Below, piece after piece: positions 16,836 to 25,507 of a stretch of DNA of 38,703 nucleotides. The DNA comes from JADHLN01 sp965658435 (GTDB taxonomy: Bacteria > Pseudomonadota > Alphaproteobacteria > Rickettsiales > JABIRX01), in contig CBFHSE010000010.1 in the NCBI GenBank assembly GCA_965658435.1, forward strand, positions 1-38,703, written 5' to 3'. Every line of letters begins with the position of its first letter. Position 1 is the first letter of the stretch. Under the pieces are notes generated by a model. The model saw only the letters and a list, made by a program, of their open reading frames with translations. It was not told where the DNA came from and searched no databases. A program made the position numbers and the translations under genes.

Positions 16836-18548
16836 CTATTCTTTTTTAGCATCAGTAACAGTTTCGTCAAGTGCATTTCCAAGAATGTCTCCAAGACTTG
16901 CTCCACTTGTTACAGATCCATATTCTTTAATAACATCTTTTTCTTCTTGTATTTCAAGAGCTTTGATAGATAGATTAACTTTTCTTGTTTCTTTATCAAA
17001 CTTTATAACTTTTGCATCAATTTTTTCACCAACAGCAAATCTATCTGTTCTTTGATCATTTTTATCTTTCGCTAAATCATTTCTCTTAATAAAGACATCT
17101 ACTCCATCTACTATTTTTACTAATAAACCGTCATTTCTAATTTCAGAAATTTCACATGTAACTTTTTTATCTTTATCAAATCCTTCAATTTTAGCAAAAG
17201 GATCTTCTTGTAACTGCTTAATTCCTAGACTTAATCTTTCTTTTTCAATATCTATTTGTAATATTTGAGCTTCAATTTCTTGTCCTTCCTTGTATTTTGC
17301 AGATTCTTTTTTAACATCTCCTGACCATATTAAATCTGAAAAATGAACTAAACCATCTATATTACTATTCATTGAAACATAAAAACCATAATCAGTAAAA
17401 CTAACTATTTTTCCTTTTACGACATCACCGGCTTTGTTTGATGAAGCAAATTCATCCCATGGATTTGGATTACATCTTTTCATACTAAGTGATATACGAT
17501 GTTTATCTCTATCAATTTCTAAAATAACTACTTCAACTTCTTGTCCTTGGGTAATTTCTTTTACTGGATTTTGATTACCTTTAGCCCAGCTCATTTCAGA
17601 AAAATGAACTAATCCTTCTATACCTTTTTGTAACTCAACAAAAATACCATAATCTGTAATGTTGGTTATTTTACCTTTTAATTTTTTACCTTCATCAAGG
17701 CTTTTTGAGATATCAGCCCATGGATCATTTTCAAGCTGTTTTAAACCAAGTGACACTTGTTTTTTCTCAGCATCATATTTAATAACTTTTACTTTTATTT
17801 TTTGACCAAGAGATAATACTTCGGATGGATGAGTTATTCTTGACCATGATATATCAGCAATATGTATTAATCCATCTATTGTTCCAAGATCAATAAATGC
17901 TCCATAATTAGTAATATTCTTGACTACTCCTTCAAGTTCTTGACCTTCAGAAATTCCAGATAAAATTTTATCTACTTCATGTTTATGACCTTCTTCTAAA
18001 ATTGCTCTTCTGGATACAACTACGTTACCACGTAACTCATCCATTTTAAGAATTTTGAATCTTTCATTATGACCTGCTAATATAGACATGTCTTTTATTG
18101 GTCTTACATCAATTTGGCTTCCAGGTAAAAATGCAGTTAGATTACCCACCTGAACTGTAAAACCTCCTTTAACTCTACCATTAATTTCACCCTCAATTTC
18201 TTCTCCAGCTTCAAATTTCTTTTTAATTTCCTCCCAGCTTTGTTCTTGTAGAACTCTCTTTCTACTTAATTTTAATCTACCATCATGTCCTTCATATGAT
18301 TCAAGGAATACAGATATTTTATCTCCAACATTTAAGATTTTTGCTTCTTCATCAGATTCCAGCTCTTTAATATCAATAAATCCTTCTGATTTTAGGCCAA
18401 CATCTATAATTAAGTGTGTAGATGTTTTTTCTTGAATAAGACCTTCTACTATTTGATTTTCTGTTGTTTGCTTTTTAAATGACTCTCTAAGAAGAGTATC
18501 AAAATCATTATCAGGATTTTTTTTTATTTCAGATGATGCATTAACCAT
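16836..18548 (-). CDS. rpsA: Ribosomal protein S1
   Basis: 570 residues with six S1 RNA-binding domains in series (roughly 32-100, 118-185, 200-275, 288-362, 375-448, 462-532). The central domains show repeated G-x-V-x-x-I-T-x-Y-G-x-F-V patterns and H-F-S-E-M-S-W or H-F-S-D-L-I-W. S1 binds mRNA leaders on the 30S subunit and matters most for messages without a Shine-Dalgarno sequence, which appear common here. This gene itself has a good AAAGGA five bases before its ATG. It is 66 bases downstream of cmk with its own promoter candidate. Confidence 0.96.
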   Translation of the reverse strand: MVNASSEIKKNPDNDFDTLLRESFKKQTTENQIVEGLIQEKTSTHLIIDVGLKSEGFIDIKELESDEEAKILNVGDKISVFLESYEGHDGRLKLSRKRVLQEQSWEEIKKKFEAGEEIEGEINGRVKGGFTVQVGNLTAFLPGSQIDVRPIKDMSILAGHNERFKILKMDELRGNVVVSRRAILEEGHKHEVDKILSGISEGQELEGVVKNITNYGAFIDLGTIDGLIHIADISWSRITHPSEVLSLGQKIKVKVIKYDAEKKQVSLGLKQLENDPWADISKSLDEGKKLKGKITNITDYGIFVELQKGIEGLVHFSEMSWAKGNQNPVKEITQGQEVEVVILEIDRDKHRISLSMKRCNPNPWDEFASSNKAGDVVKGKIVSFTDYGFYVSMNSNIDGLVHFSDLIWSGDVKKESAKYKEGQEIEAQILQIDIEKERLSLGIKQLQEDPFAKIEGFDKDKKVTCEISEIRNDGLLVKIVDGVDVFIKRNDLAKDKNDQRTDRFAVGEKIDAKVIKFDKETRKVNLSIKALEIQEEKDVIKEYGSVTSGASLGDILGNALDETVTDAKKE

Positions 18549-18553
18549 ATTGT

Positions 18554-18559
18554 TCCTTT
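18554..18559 (-). promoter_or_regulatory. Shine-Dalgarno sequence of rpsA
   Basis: Read on the minus strand the bases are AAAGGA, five bases before the rpsA ATG (18548-18546). This fixes the start. It stands out because several other starts I inspected in this window (trkA, obgE, hslV, pdxH, secB, coaE) lack a recognisable Shine-Dalgarno sequence. Confidence 0.7.
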
Positions 18560-18573
18560 AGTTAATTATGTTT

Positions 18574-18579
18574 AGTATA
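18574..18579 (-). promoter_or_regulatory. Candidate -10 element for rpsA
   Basis: On the minus strand TATACT (five of six to TATAAT) lies about 25 bases before the rpsA start, predicting a very short leader. No good -35 element is seen at 16-18 bases upstream, so the call is weak; transcription may also come through from aroA-cmk. Confidence 0.3.
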
Positions 18580-18614
18580 AAGTTAGTGAATAGACCTTAC
18601 ATCATAGGGTTTTT

Positions 18615-19253
18615 TTATGAATAGTCAATTATCTCTGTCATTTTTTTTATAATAACTTCGATGTTATCTCTACTATTGTCAATAATATGAGCCCCTTTTG
18701 GAATAATAAGAGGTGAATTTTTTCGCTCCATATCTCTTTTATCCCTTTCTGCTAAACTTTTTTCTAAATCTGAAATTGTTATGTTATTTTGTTTGTAATA
18801 TGCAGTATTTTGCATGTAACGTCTTTTAGCTCTTACTTCTAAATTGGCTTCAATATAAAACTTAAAATTAGCCTCAGGACAAATTACACTACCTACATCT
18901 CTTCCGTCTAGAACTATTTTTTGAGATGATTTTATTAAATCTCTTTGATATTTATACAGAGATTTTCTTACAAGCAAATTTGCTGAAATAATTGAAGAAA
19001 AATATGAAATATCATCATCTTGTAACGCCTTATCTGCTAATAATTTTTCGGTTATTTCATTACATAATTCTTCTAATTGATTTTCGTAATCATCTTCTAA
19101 CTTACTTTCCTTAATTAATTTTGCTAATGCTCTATATAGCTTACCTGTATCTAAATAAACAGCATTATATTTCTTAGAAATTATTCTGGACATCGCCCCC
19201 TTACCTGATGCAGAACCTCCATCAATAGTAATTATTAATTTTTTATCTTGCAA
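18615..19253 (-). CDS. cmk: Cytidylate kinase
   Basis: 212 residues with the P-loop D-G-G-S-A-S-G-K-G at 11-19, close to the alphaproteobacterial D-G-P-A-A-S-G-K-G pattern, Y-L-D-T-G-K-L-Y-R-A for CMP binding, and D-G-R-D-V-G-S-V in the nucleotide-recognition region. It phosphorylates CMP and dCMP. The start is a TTG at 19253-19251; no ATG is available before the P-loop, so a TTG start seems required. It overlaps the end of aroA by 11 bases, and the aroA-cmk-rpsA order is conserved in alphaproteobacteria. Confidence 0.93.
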   Translation of the reverse strand: MQDKKLIITIDGGSASGKGAMSRIISKKYNAVYLDTGKLYRALAKLIKESKLEDDYENQLEELCNEITEKLLADKALQDDDISYFSSIISANLLVRKSLYKYQRDLIKSSQKIVLDGRDVGSVICPEANFKFYIEANLEVRAKRRYMQNTAYYKQNNITISDLEKSLAERDKRDMERKNSPLIIPKGAHIIDNSRDNIEVIIKKMTEIIDYS

Positions 19254-20562
19254 ATTTGATACCTAGTTTATTTAATTTTTCAAAAAACTCTGGAAAGCTT
19301 GTATTGATCATGGAAGCATCATCAATTGTCAACCTTTCTTCAGCAATCAAACCTAAAATCAAGAACGACATAGCTATTCTATGATCATTATATGTTTTTA
19401 TTATTTCTGTTGCTCTTATTTTTTTACAATATTCAACTGAGAGCCAATCTTCACCTGATTTTGTCTTTACACCGCAGATTTCTAGGTTTTTAATAATTAC
19501 AGCTAATCTATCACTTTCTTTTACTCTTAACTCTTTTAAACCATACATTATTGTTTTACCCTCTGCTTGCGTTGCAATTACGCTTAATATAGGATATTCA
19601 TCAATCATAGAAGCCGCCTTTTCAGCGCCAATTTCAATTCCTTTTAATTTGCTATATTTAGCTCTTATATCTGCTATTTCTTCACCTGATTCATTATTAA
19701 TATTTAAATATTCAATGTCAGCACCCATTTCTTTTAGAACTTCAAAAAATCCTATTCTATGTGGGTTAATAATCACATTCTTAATGGTTAACTCTGATCC
19801 AGGAACTAATAAAGCTGCCGCAATTAAAAATGCTGCTGATGAAGGGTCCCCACTAACTTTTATATCTTTTGCATTAACATTAGCTTGATTTCCTTTAATG
19901 TTAATAATTTTTTGCTGATTGATTATTTTATAGTCAATTGCAAAGCCTAAATATTGCATCATTAATTCAGTATGATCACGAGTTAATTTTGTCTCAGTAA
20001 TTTGAGAGGTGCCATTAGCATGAATAGCTGCTAATATTAAGGCAGTTTTTATTTGAGCTGAAGCTATGTTAATTTTATAATCTATTGCAACTGCTTCTGA
20101 ATTACCTGAAATATGAACTGGCAAGTAATTTCCATCTCTTGAATCTATGTTGGGCAGAAATTTGGATAATGGCTCAGTAACTCTTGCCATTGGTCTTGCA
20201 GATAGACTTTCATCACCTGTAAAATAAGCTGTTATATTTTGGGTTGCCACTAATCCCATTAATAATCTTACTCCTGTTCCAGAATTCTGTAAGTCTAAAG
20301 CTGTATTTGGAGATGTAAGACTATGTAATCCTGATGCCTTAACTTCATAAAAATTATCTTTTTTTGTTATATCAACATTCATGTTTTTTAAAGCATTTAG
20401 AGTAGCTAAAACATCTTCTGATTCTAGGAGACCGTAAATCTTTGTAATGCCTTGCATCAGTGATGCAAAAATCAAGGCACGGTGCGAGCATGATTTATCC
20501 CCAGACACAGAAATTAAGCCTTTAATGCTATTTTTTTGTGGAAAAATTTTTGTCTTATTCAT
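19243..20562 (-). CDS. aroA: AroA, 5-enolpyruvylshikimate-3-phosphate synthase
   Basis: 439 residues. Family motifs are S-G-D-K-S (20-24) with S-H-R-A, N-S-G-T-G-V-R-L-L-M-G (93-103) and S-A-R-P-M-x-R (121-127). S-A-Q-I-K (168-172) and R-D-H-T-E (195-199) correspond to two class II EPSP synthase signatures, and G-D-K-S to a third; the fourth (N-x-T-R) is K-L-T-R here. The enzyme joins shikimate-3-phosphate and phosphoenolpyruvate in aromatic amino acid synthesis, so the organism keeps at least part of the shikimate pathway. It overlaps cmk by 11 bases. Confidence 0.95.
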   Translation of the reverse strand: MNKTKIFPQKNSIKGLISVSGDKSCSHRALIFASLMQGITKIYGLLESEDVLATLNALKNMNVDITKKDNFYEVKASGLHSLTSPNTALDLQNSGTGVRLLMGLVATQNITAYFTGDESLSARPMARVTEPLSKFLPNIDSRDGNYLPVHISGNSEAVAIDYKINIASAQIKTALILAAIHANGTSQITETKLTRDHTELMMQYLGFAIDYKIINQQKIINIKGNQANVNAKDIKVSGDPSSAAFLIAAALLVPGSELTIKNVIINPHRIGFFEVLKEMGADIEYLNINNESGEEIADIRAKYSKLKGIEIGAEKAASMIDEYPILSVIATQAEGKTIMYGLKELRVKESDRLAVIIKNLEICGVKTKSGEDWLSVEYCKKIRATEIIKTYNDHRIAMSFLILGLIAEERLTIDDASMINTSFPEFFEKLNKLGIKFAR

Positions 20563-20656
20563 GTTTTACTTAATTTTATTGTATTTTTATTTTAAAAATT
20601 AATATAATTTGTTTACTTTTAAAAAAACTACCCTTAATTAAAGAAAAAATCTTGTA

Positions 20657-21094
20657 GTGATTATAAAGGCTTTATTAATAATATCATCATTTTTATTAGC
20701 ATCCTGTCAAAATTGGAGCGTGCCAGATGATTTATATTCTTATCCATCTCCTTCTAATAATTATTATTATCAACCTCCATCAGGATATTATCCACAACAA
20801 CCAGCACCTAATATGAATCAATATCCTTCTCGTAATATGCAATATTACGATTATGACAATTCGTATAGAGCTCCTGATAATCGTTATCAGCAACCTGTGA
20901 GAAGATCACCTACTGTCAGAAATATGGTACCAAATAATAATTATAGATATAATAGAGGTCGTGTCAGACAAGATAATTACAGAAACTACCAGCCAAATTA
21001 TTATAATAGACCAAGTGATAATGACTCATTATATTATTATAATTATACTCCTAGAAGTAATTCTATAATTAATAAATATGATGTTGGAAGGTAA
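20657..21094 (+). CDS. Tyrosine/asparagine/proline-rich lipoprotein, unknown function
   Basis: 145 residues from a GTG start. A lipoprotein signal is clear: M-I-I-K, a hydrophobic core and lipobox L-L-A-S-C with Cys17 as the lipidation site. The mature part is low complexity, rich in Tyr (24 in all), Asn, Pro, Arg and Gln, with repeated Y-Y, N-N-Y and R-x-Y patterns and no predicted domain. It should be anchored to a membrane, probably the outer membrane, with a disordered chain in the periplasm or at the surface. The end overlaps the ELM1-family gene by 17 bases. I do not recognise a family. Confidence 0.7.
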   Translation: MIIKALLIISSFLLASCQNWSVPDDLYSYPSPSNNYYYQPPSGYYPQQPAPNMNQYPSRNMQYYDYDNSYRAPDNRYQQPVRRSPTVRNMVPNNNYRYNRGRVRQDNYRNYQPNYYNRPSDNDSLYYYNYTPRSNSIINKYDVGR

Positions 21095-22037
21095 AAAAAA
21101 AGCCTGGATATTAAATGATCATCGCATTGGCAATATTAACCAATTAAGATCCATCTCATTTTACTTAGAGGATTATTTTTTATTTGAAGAAAAGGAAATA
21201 AAATTCAATTGCAAGATTGTTTTACCAAATTTTTTACATTTTTTTATTAAAAACCCTGGAAATATAAAAAAATTACAAAATTCTGGAAAGCCAGATTTTA
21301 TATTTTCAGCGGGTAGAAGATCAGCCCTTGCTGCAATAAAACTTAAAAAAATATATCCTAATAGTAAAATTATTCAAATAATGCGACCTAATATTAACAC
21401 TAAATATTTTGATTTTATATCTACTCCCATTCATGATAATTATAATTATGCTGATTATGAATCATTAATAGCTCCTAATTTAATTAATGAATCCTCTTTA
21501 ATTAAAGAAGCAGAAAAATTTCCTTCTATTGCTAACAGCAAATTTCTTGTTCTTATTGGTGGTAGTAGTAAAGCAAAAAAAATTGATGATTATATGGCCT
21601 CAGATTTTTATGACTTTATTGATAAAATTTCTAAAATTTATAAATGTGAATTTTCTTTTGTTACAAGCAGAAGAACCGATAAAAATATTCAAGAAATAAT
21701 TAGAAATAATTTTCAGTTCAGCAAAAAATATTTCTTTGAGCAAATAAAAGATAATAACCCCTATTTAGCCTTAGTAAATAAAGCTGAAAATATTATAGTA
21801 ACAGGAGATTCTGTATCAATGATATCTGACTGCTTGTCAACTGGTAAGCCTTGTATAGTTTACGAAAAATTCGCCAGTGCTAAACATTTAAAAATGATAA
21901 AAAACTTAAGAAATAACAACTTTATAAAACTCTCCTCTAATATTGGTGACTCAGATTTTATCAGCTATAAATATGAAAAGATAAATGAAGCTAAAAAAAT
22001 AGCAGAAGAGATAATTACTAAATTTTCTTTACAATAA
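21078..22037 (+). CDS. ELM1-family protein (mitochondrial fission ELM1-like, DUF1022)
   Basis: 319 residues. It begins with W-I-L-N-D-H-R-I-G-N-I-N-Q, like the W-x-L-x-D-x-x-G-N-x-x-Q start of the ELM1 family, continues with S-A-G-R-R-S-A-L-A-A, I-G-G-S-S-K, T-S-R-R-T and V-T-G-D-S-V-S-M-I-S-D. The layout resembles a two-domain GT-B glycosyltransferase, an inference from the motif order. The family is named from a plant protein that recruits dynamin to mitochondria; the bacterial role is not settled and an envelope role is plausible. Two adjacent ATGs (21078, 21081) could start it. It overlaps the lipoprotein gene by 17 bases and the end of tyrS by 20. Confidence 0.8.
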   Translation: MMLEGKKKAWILNDHRIGNINQLRSISFYLEDYFLFEEKEIKFNCKIVLPNFLHFFIKNPGNIKKLQNSGKPDFIFSAGRRSALAAIKLKKIYPNSKIIQIMRPNINTKYFDFISTPIHDNYNYADYESLIAPNLINESSLIKEAEKFPSIANSKFLVLIGGSSKAKKIDDYMASDFYDFIDKISKIYKCEFSFVTSRRTDKNIQEIIRNNFQFSKKYFFEQIKDNNPYLALVNKAENIIVTGDSVSMISDCLSTGKPCIVYEKFASAKHLKMIKNLRNNNFIKLSSNIGDSDFISYKYEKINEAKKIAEEIITKFSLQ

Positions 22038-23262
22038 AATATTTCTTTTTACCAAGAGCTATTTTAAGATCATCTACACTGCTAAAAGACGCATTATTAA
22101 TTTTATAAAAAGGATCTGTGATTTTCTTCTCATTTATTTTACAACCACCACCTTTTATAACTCTTTTAGCCTCTCCACCTGATTGAACTATTTTTAGATT
22201 AAGGGCAATTTGACTTAAAGAAATTTCTTCATCATGCCTTAATTCATAAATTGGTAAATCAGCACCAGCCTCCTTGCTTACAAAAACTTTTTTTGCAGTT
22301 TCACTTGCTTTTTTAGCAGCTTCTTCACCATGGCAAATTTTTGTAGCTTCATATGCCAATATTTCTTTTGCTTCATTAATATCTTTTCCCTCAAGCTTTG
22401 CAAGTGAGCTAATTTTATTTTCTGAAATTTCTGTAAATAAATTTAAAAATGAAATTACTTTACTATCAACTATATTTCTAAAAAACTGAAAATAATCATA
22501 TGCAGAAAAAAGATTCTCATCAAGCCAAATTGCCCCCGATTCTGTTTTACCCATTTTTTTTCCATTATCATCAGTAAGTAATGGAGTTGTTAATCCTATA
22601 AGCTCTTCTTGTTTAGGATTAGTTTTTCTATATAATTCAATACCATTAATGATATTTCCCCATTGATCACTTCCGCCAATTTGCAGTGATACATTATGAT
22701 TATTTTTTAAATATACAAAATCAAATGCCTGAAGTAACATATAATTAAACTCAATAAAGCTTAAATTTTGCTCTCTATCCAATCTTTGCTTTACTGATTC
22801 ATATCTTAACATTTGATTAACAGAAAATTTACTCCCTACTTCTCTTAAAAAATCTATATAATTATAATCTTTTAACCAACTATCATTATCAACTATTATA
22901 GGCTTATTATCTGCTTCAAAATTTAAGAATTTTCTAAAGATATTAATAATTGAGTTTTTATTGTTATTAATTACCTCTGGAGCAAGCATTTTTCTTGTTT
23001 GATCCTTACCTGATGGATCACCTATTTTGGTGGTTGCAGAACCTAGTAAAATTATAGGTTGATGACCATTATTTTGTAAATATCTTACAAGCATTAATGG
23101 CAATAAACTACCGATATGTAATGACTGTGCCGTTAAATCAAAACCTATGTAGAAATTAATTTTTTCTTTTGAAAAAATTTTATCTAATCTATTAGGGTCA
23201 GTTATTTGATGTAAGAATCCTCTCTTATTTAAATAAGTGAGAATATTAGATTTTAAATTCAT
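22018..23262 (-). CDS. tyrS: Tyrosyl-tRNA synthetase
   Basis: 414 residues, a class I synthetase. The HIGH-type motif is S-L-H-I-G-S (48-52), the tyrosine pocket has Y-I-G-F-D-L-T, and the KMSKS-type loop is K-K-M-G-K-T-E-S-G near residue 235. The C-terminal S4 domain (about 345-405) contains G-G-E-A-K-R-V-I-K-G-G-G. It charges tRNA-Tyr. It is the last gene of the overlapping chain gltX-cysS-cimA-unknown-tyrS, starting with a 4-base overlap on the gene before it. Confidence 0.96.
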   Translation of the reverse strand: MNLKSNILTYLNKRGFLHQITDPNRLDKIFSKEKINFYIGFDLTAQSLHIGSLLPLMLVRYLQNNGHQPIILLGSATTKIGDPSGKDQTRKMLAPEVINNNKNSIINIFRKFLNFEADNKPIIVDNDSWLKDYNYIDFLREVGSKFSVNQMLRYESVKQRLDREQNLSFIEFNYMLLQAFDFVYLKNNHNVSLQIGGSDQWGNIINGIELYRKTNPKQEELIGLTTPLLTDDNGKKMGKTESGAIWLDENLFSAYDYFQFFRNIVDSKVISFLNLFTEISENKISSLAKLEGKDINEAKEILAYEATKICHGEEAAKKASETAKKVFVSKEAGADLPIYELRHDEEISLSQIALNLKIVQSGGEAKRVIKGGGCKINEKKITDPFYKINNASFSSVDDLKIALGKKKYFIVKKI

Positions 23263-23918
23263 TTATTAATTCCTGTTATATTTATTATTCCAGTAAGATA
23301 CCATTTTTTTTTATATTCTTCGAAAGCTAAGCGAAGTACAGACCAATCTTTATCATTATTATTAAGATTTGTATCATTTAACTGAAATTCTACCAATATA
23401 GCTTTAGGGTAATATTCTCTAATATTATCAATAACATTTTCACTTTTATAGGGGTGATTATAACTTATTTTATCATAATTTGCGTAATCATGAGGATATA
23501 TGTAGTTTTGATAATATTCCTTAAATGATTGACTTACTATCCTTCTCTCTCTATCCATATTTTCTATTTTAATATTTTCATCCTCATATAATGAAAATAT
23601 TTCATTTTGTTTTATTATAAAATCTTTGCTAATTATATAGCTATAAGGACTTAATCTTAGACCTTTTTTAGGGTGAATTAATTGATCTAGTGCTTTTAAA
23701 TTTCTAAATTTGATAGCTTTAATAGTAATTTCTGCTTGTGTTTTGATAATTTTTTTAGCGTCATTTTCATTGATATAGTTAATTTTGTTATTTGTATCAA
23801 AATTAACTTTTTGCTTTTTTTTAATGTTATCTTTGTATATAAAGACTGAAATTATGATTATTATTATTAGAAAAAATATTATATTATTTCTTAATTCAAT
23901 ATTGGAACCTTCAGACAT
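23259..23918 (-). CDS. Unknown single-span membrane protein
   Basis: 219 residues, not assigned to a named family. A single hydrophobic segment at about 12-28 (I-I-F-F-L-I-I-I-I-I-I-I-S-V-F) acts as a membrane anchor; the rest is soluble, probably periplasmic. A L-I-H-P-K-K-G-L-R-L-S-P-Y stretch near 82-94 resembles one I associate with uncharacterised lipoproteins in other phyla, and the C-terminal part (W-S-V-L-R-L-A-F-E, W-Y-L-T-G-I-I) looks like a small alpha-beta domain. It starts one base into the cimA stop codon and overlaps tyrS by 4 bases, so it is co-translated with metabolic and synthetase genes. Confidence 0.65.
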   Translation of the reverse strand: MSEGSNIELRNNIIFFLIIIIIISVFIYKDNIKKKQKVNFDTNNKINYINENDAKKIIKTQAEITIKAIKFRNLKALDQLIHPKKGLRLSPYSYIISKDFIIKQNEIFSLYEDENIKIENMDRERRIVSQSFKEYYQNYIYPHDYANYDKISYNHPYKSENVIDNIREYYPKAILVEFQLNDTNLNNNDKDWSVLRLAFEEYKKKWYLTGIINITGINK

Positions 23919-25507
23919 TATTTACCTTTACCAAATAATAAAACATAATCTATAGAATCCTTAATTGCTATATAAGAAGCCGCTATAATATCTGTCCCTA
24001 CTCCTATTGATATCCATCTATTACCAATATTATTTGTGGTTTCTATAACTACCCTTATCAAAGCACTTGTTGCTGATTCTGAATCCAATATTCTTACTTT
24101 ATAATCCGTTAATTTACAATTAGTTAATTGGGGATAAGATTTATTTAATATTTTTCTAATAGCATTATCTAAAGCTGCCACAGGTCCGTTTCCTTCTGCC
24201 ACTTCTACAAATTTATTGTTATTTATTGTTAATTTTATTACTGCATCCGATGTTGTAAGCCATTCTCCTTTAGCATTAACTCTTCTTTCATTTACTACTT
24301 TATAACTCTCTAAATTATAAAATTCTTTTGGCTTATGAGCTAATCTATAAGCAAGAAGGGCAAAACTTGCTCCCGCTAAATCATATGAAAAACCCTCATA
24401 TTCTTTAGATTTTACTAATTTTGTTAAATTATTAATCTCCTCCTCTGGAAATTTAAAATCCAAATCATGAAGCCTAGCAGTAATGGCTGCTTTACCAGAC
24501 TGATTAGAAACTAAAATATTTCTACTATTACCAACTAATTTAGGATCAATATGCTCATATGACTTGGCAGATTTTAACATTGCCGATGCATGCAAACCTC
24601 CTTTATGGGAGAAAGCTGCAGCACCTACATATGGCGCATATGCATCATATGGATAATTTAAAATATCACATAGGTAATTTGAAATAGTTTTTAAATTTTT
24701 TAAATTTTTATCAGAAATAGCAACATCAAAATTCGTTTTTAGCTTTAATGTAGGTATTATAGTTGTTAAATTTGCATTACCGCAACGCTCGCCTAAACCA
24801 TTTAAAGTTCCTTGAACCTGTTTTATTCCAGCATCAATTGCGGCAAGAGAATTTGCTACAGCATTGCCTGTATCATTATGACAATGAATACCAAAATTAG
24901 CTTTAGGAAATAATTCAGTTATTTTACTACATATTTTATATATCTCACTTGGTAGTGAGCCTCCATTTGTATCACATAAAATTATCCACTCTGCTCCTGA
25001 AAGATAGGCTGCTTCAATTACCTCTATTGAGTATTTACTATTTTCTTTAAAGCCATCAAAAAAATGCTCTGCATCAAAAAAAACTTTCTTATTGCTTGCC
25101 TGAATTGCTTTTATACTCTCTTTAATTAATTTTATATTTTGTTTTAATGAAATATTGAGAGTTTCTTTAACCTGAAAATCCCAACTTTTACCAACTAAAG
25201 TAACTATTCCTATTTTAGCATCTAATAAGTTCTTAAAGCCAATATCAGTTTGAGGAGATAAGCTCGCTCGATATGTCATACCGAAAGCACATAATTTTGA
25301 ATTTTTTAATTTTGGCTGATTTATGAAAAACTCACTATCAATGGGGTTTGCACCAGGCCAACCAGCTTCAATAAAATCAACTCCTAAATCATCCAATTTA
25401 TTTGCTAAATCTAATTTATTTTTTAAAGTAAAATCTACAAATGAAGTCTGTCCACCATCCCTTAAAGTAGTATCGTAAATATATATTTTATTTTTTTTTA
25501 ACTTCAT
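23918..25507 (-). CDS. cimA: (R)-citramalate synthase
   Basis: 529 residues, the CimA branch of the 2-isopropylmalate synthase family. D-T-T-L-R-D-G-G-Q is at 12-20, metal ligands H-C-H-N-D near residue 210, G-L-G-E-R-C-G-N-A-N next, then H-K-G-G-L-H-A-S-A-M and a C-terminal LeuA-type regulatory domain (about 385-525). D-G-G-Q-T rather than the D-G-x-Q-x-P of LeuA supports citramalate synthase. It condenses pyruvate with acetyl-CoA, giving a threonine-independent route to 2-oxobutanoate and isoleucine. It overlaps cysS by 4 bases (ATGA). Confidence 0.9.
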   Translation of the reverse strand: MKLKKNKIYIYDTTLRDGGQTSFVDFTLKNKLDLANKLDDLGVDFIEAGWPGANPIDSEFFINQPKLKNSKLCAFGMTYRASLSPQTDIGFKNLLDAKIGIVTLVGKSWDFQVKETLNISLKQNIKLIKESIKAIQASNKKVFFDAEHFFDGFKENSKYSIEVIEAAYLSGAEWIILCDTNGGSLPSEIYKICSKITELFPKANFGIHCHNDTGNAVANSLAAIDAGIKQVQGTLNGLGERCGNANLTTIIPTLKLKTNFDVAISDKNLKNLKTISNYLCDILNYPYDAYAPYVGAAAFSHKGGLHASAMLKSAKSYEHIDPKLVGNSRNILVSNQSGKAAITARLHDLDFKFPEEEINNLTKLVKSKEYEGFSYDLAGASFALLAYRLAHKPKEFYNLESYKVVNERRVNAKGEWLTTSDAVIKLTINNNKFVEVAEGNGPVAALDNAIRKILNKSYPQLTNCKLTDYKVRILDSESATSALIRVVIETTNNIGNRWISIGVGTDIIAASYIAIKDSIDYVLLFGKGK

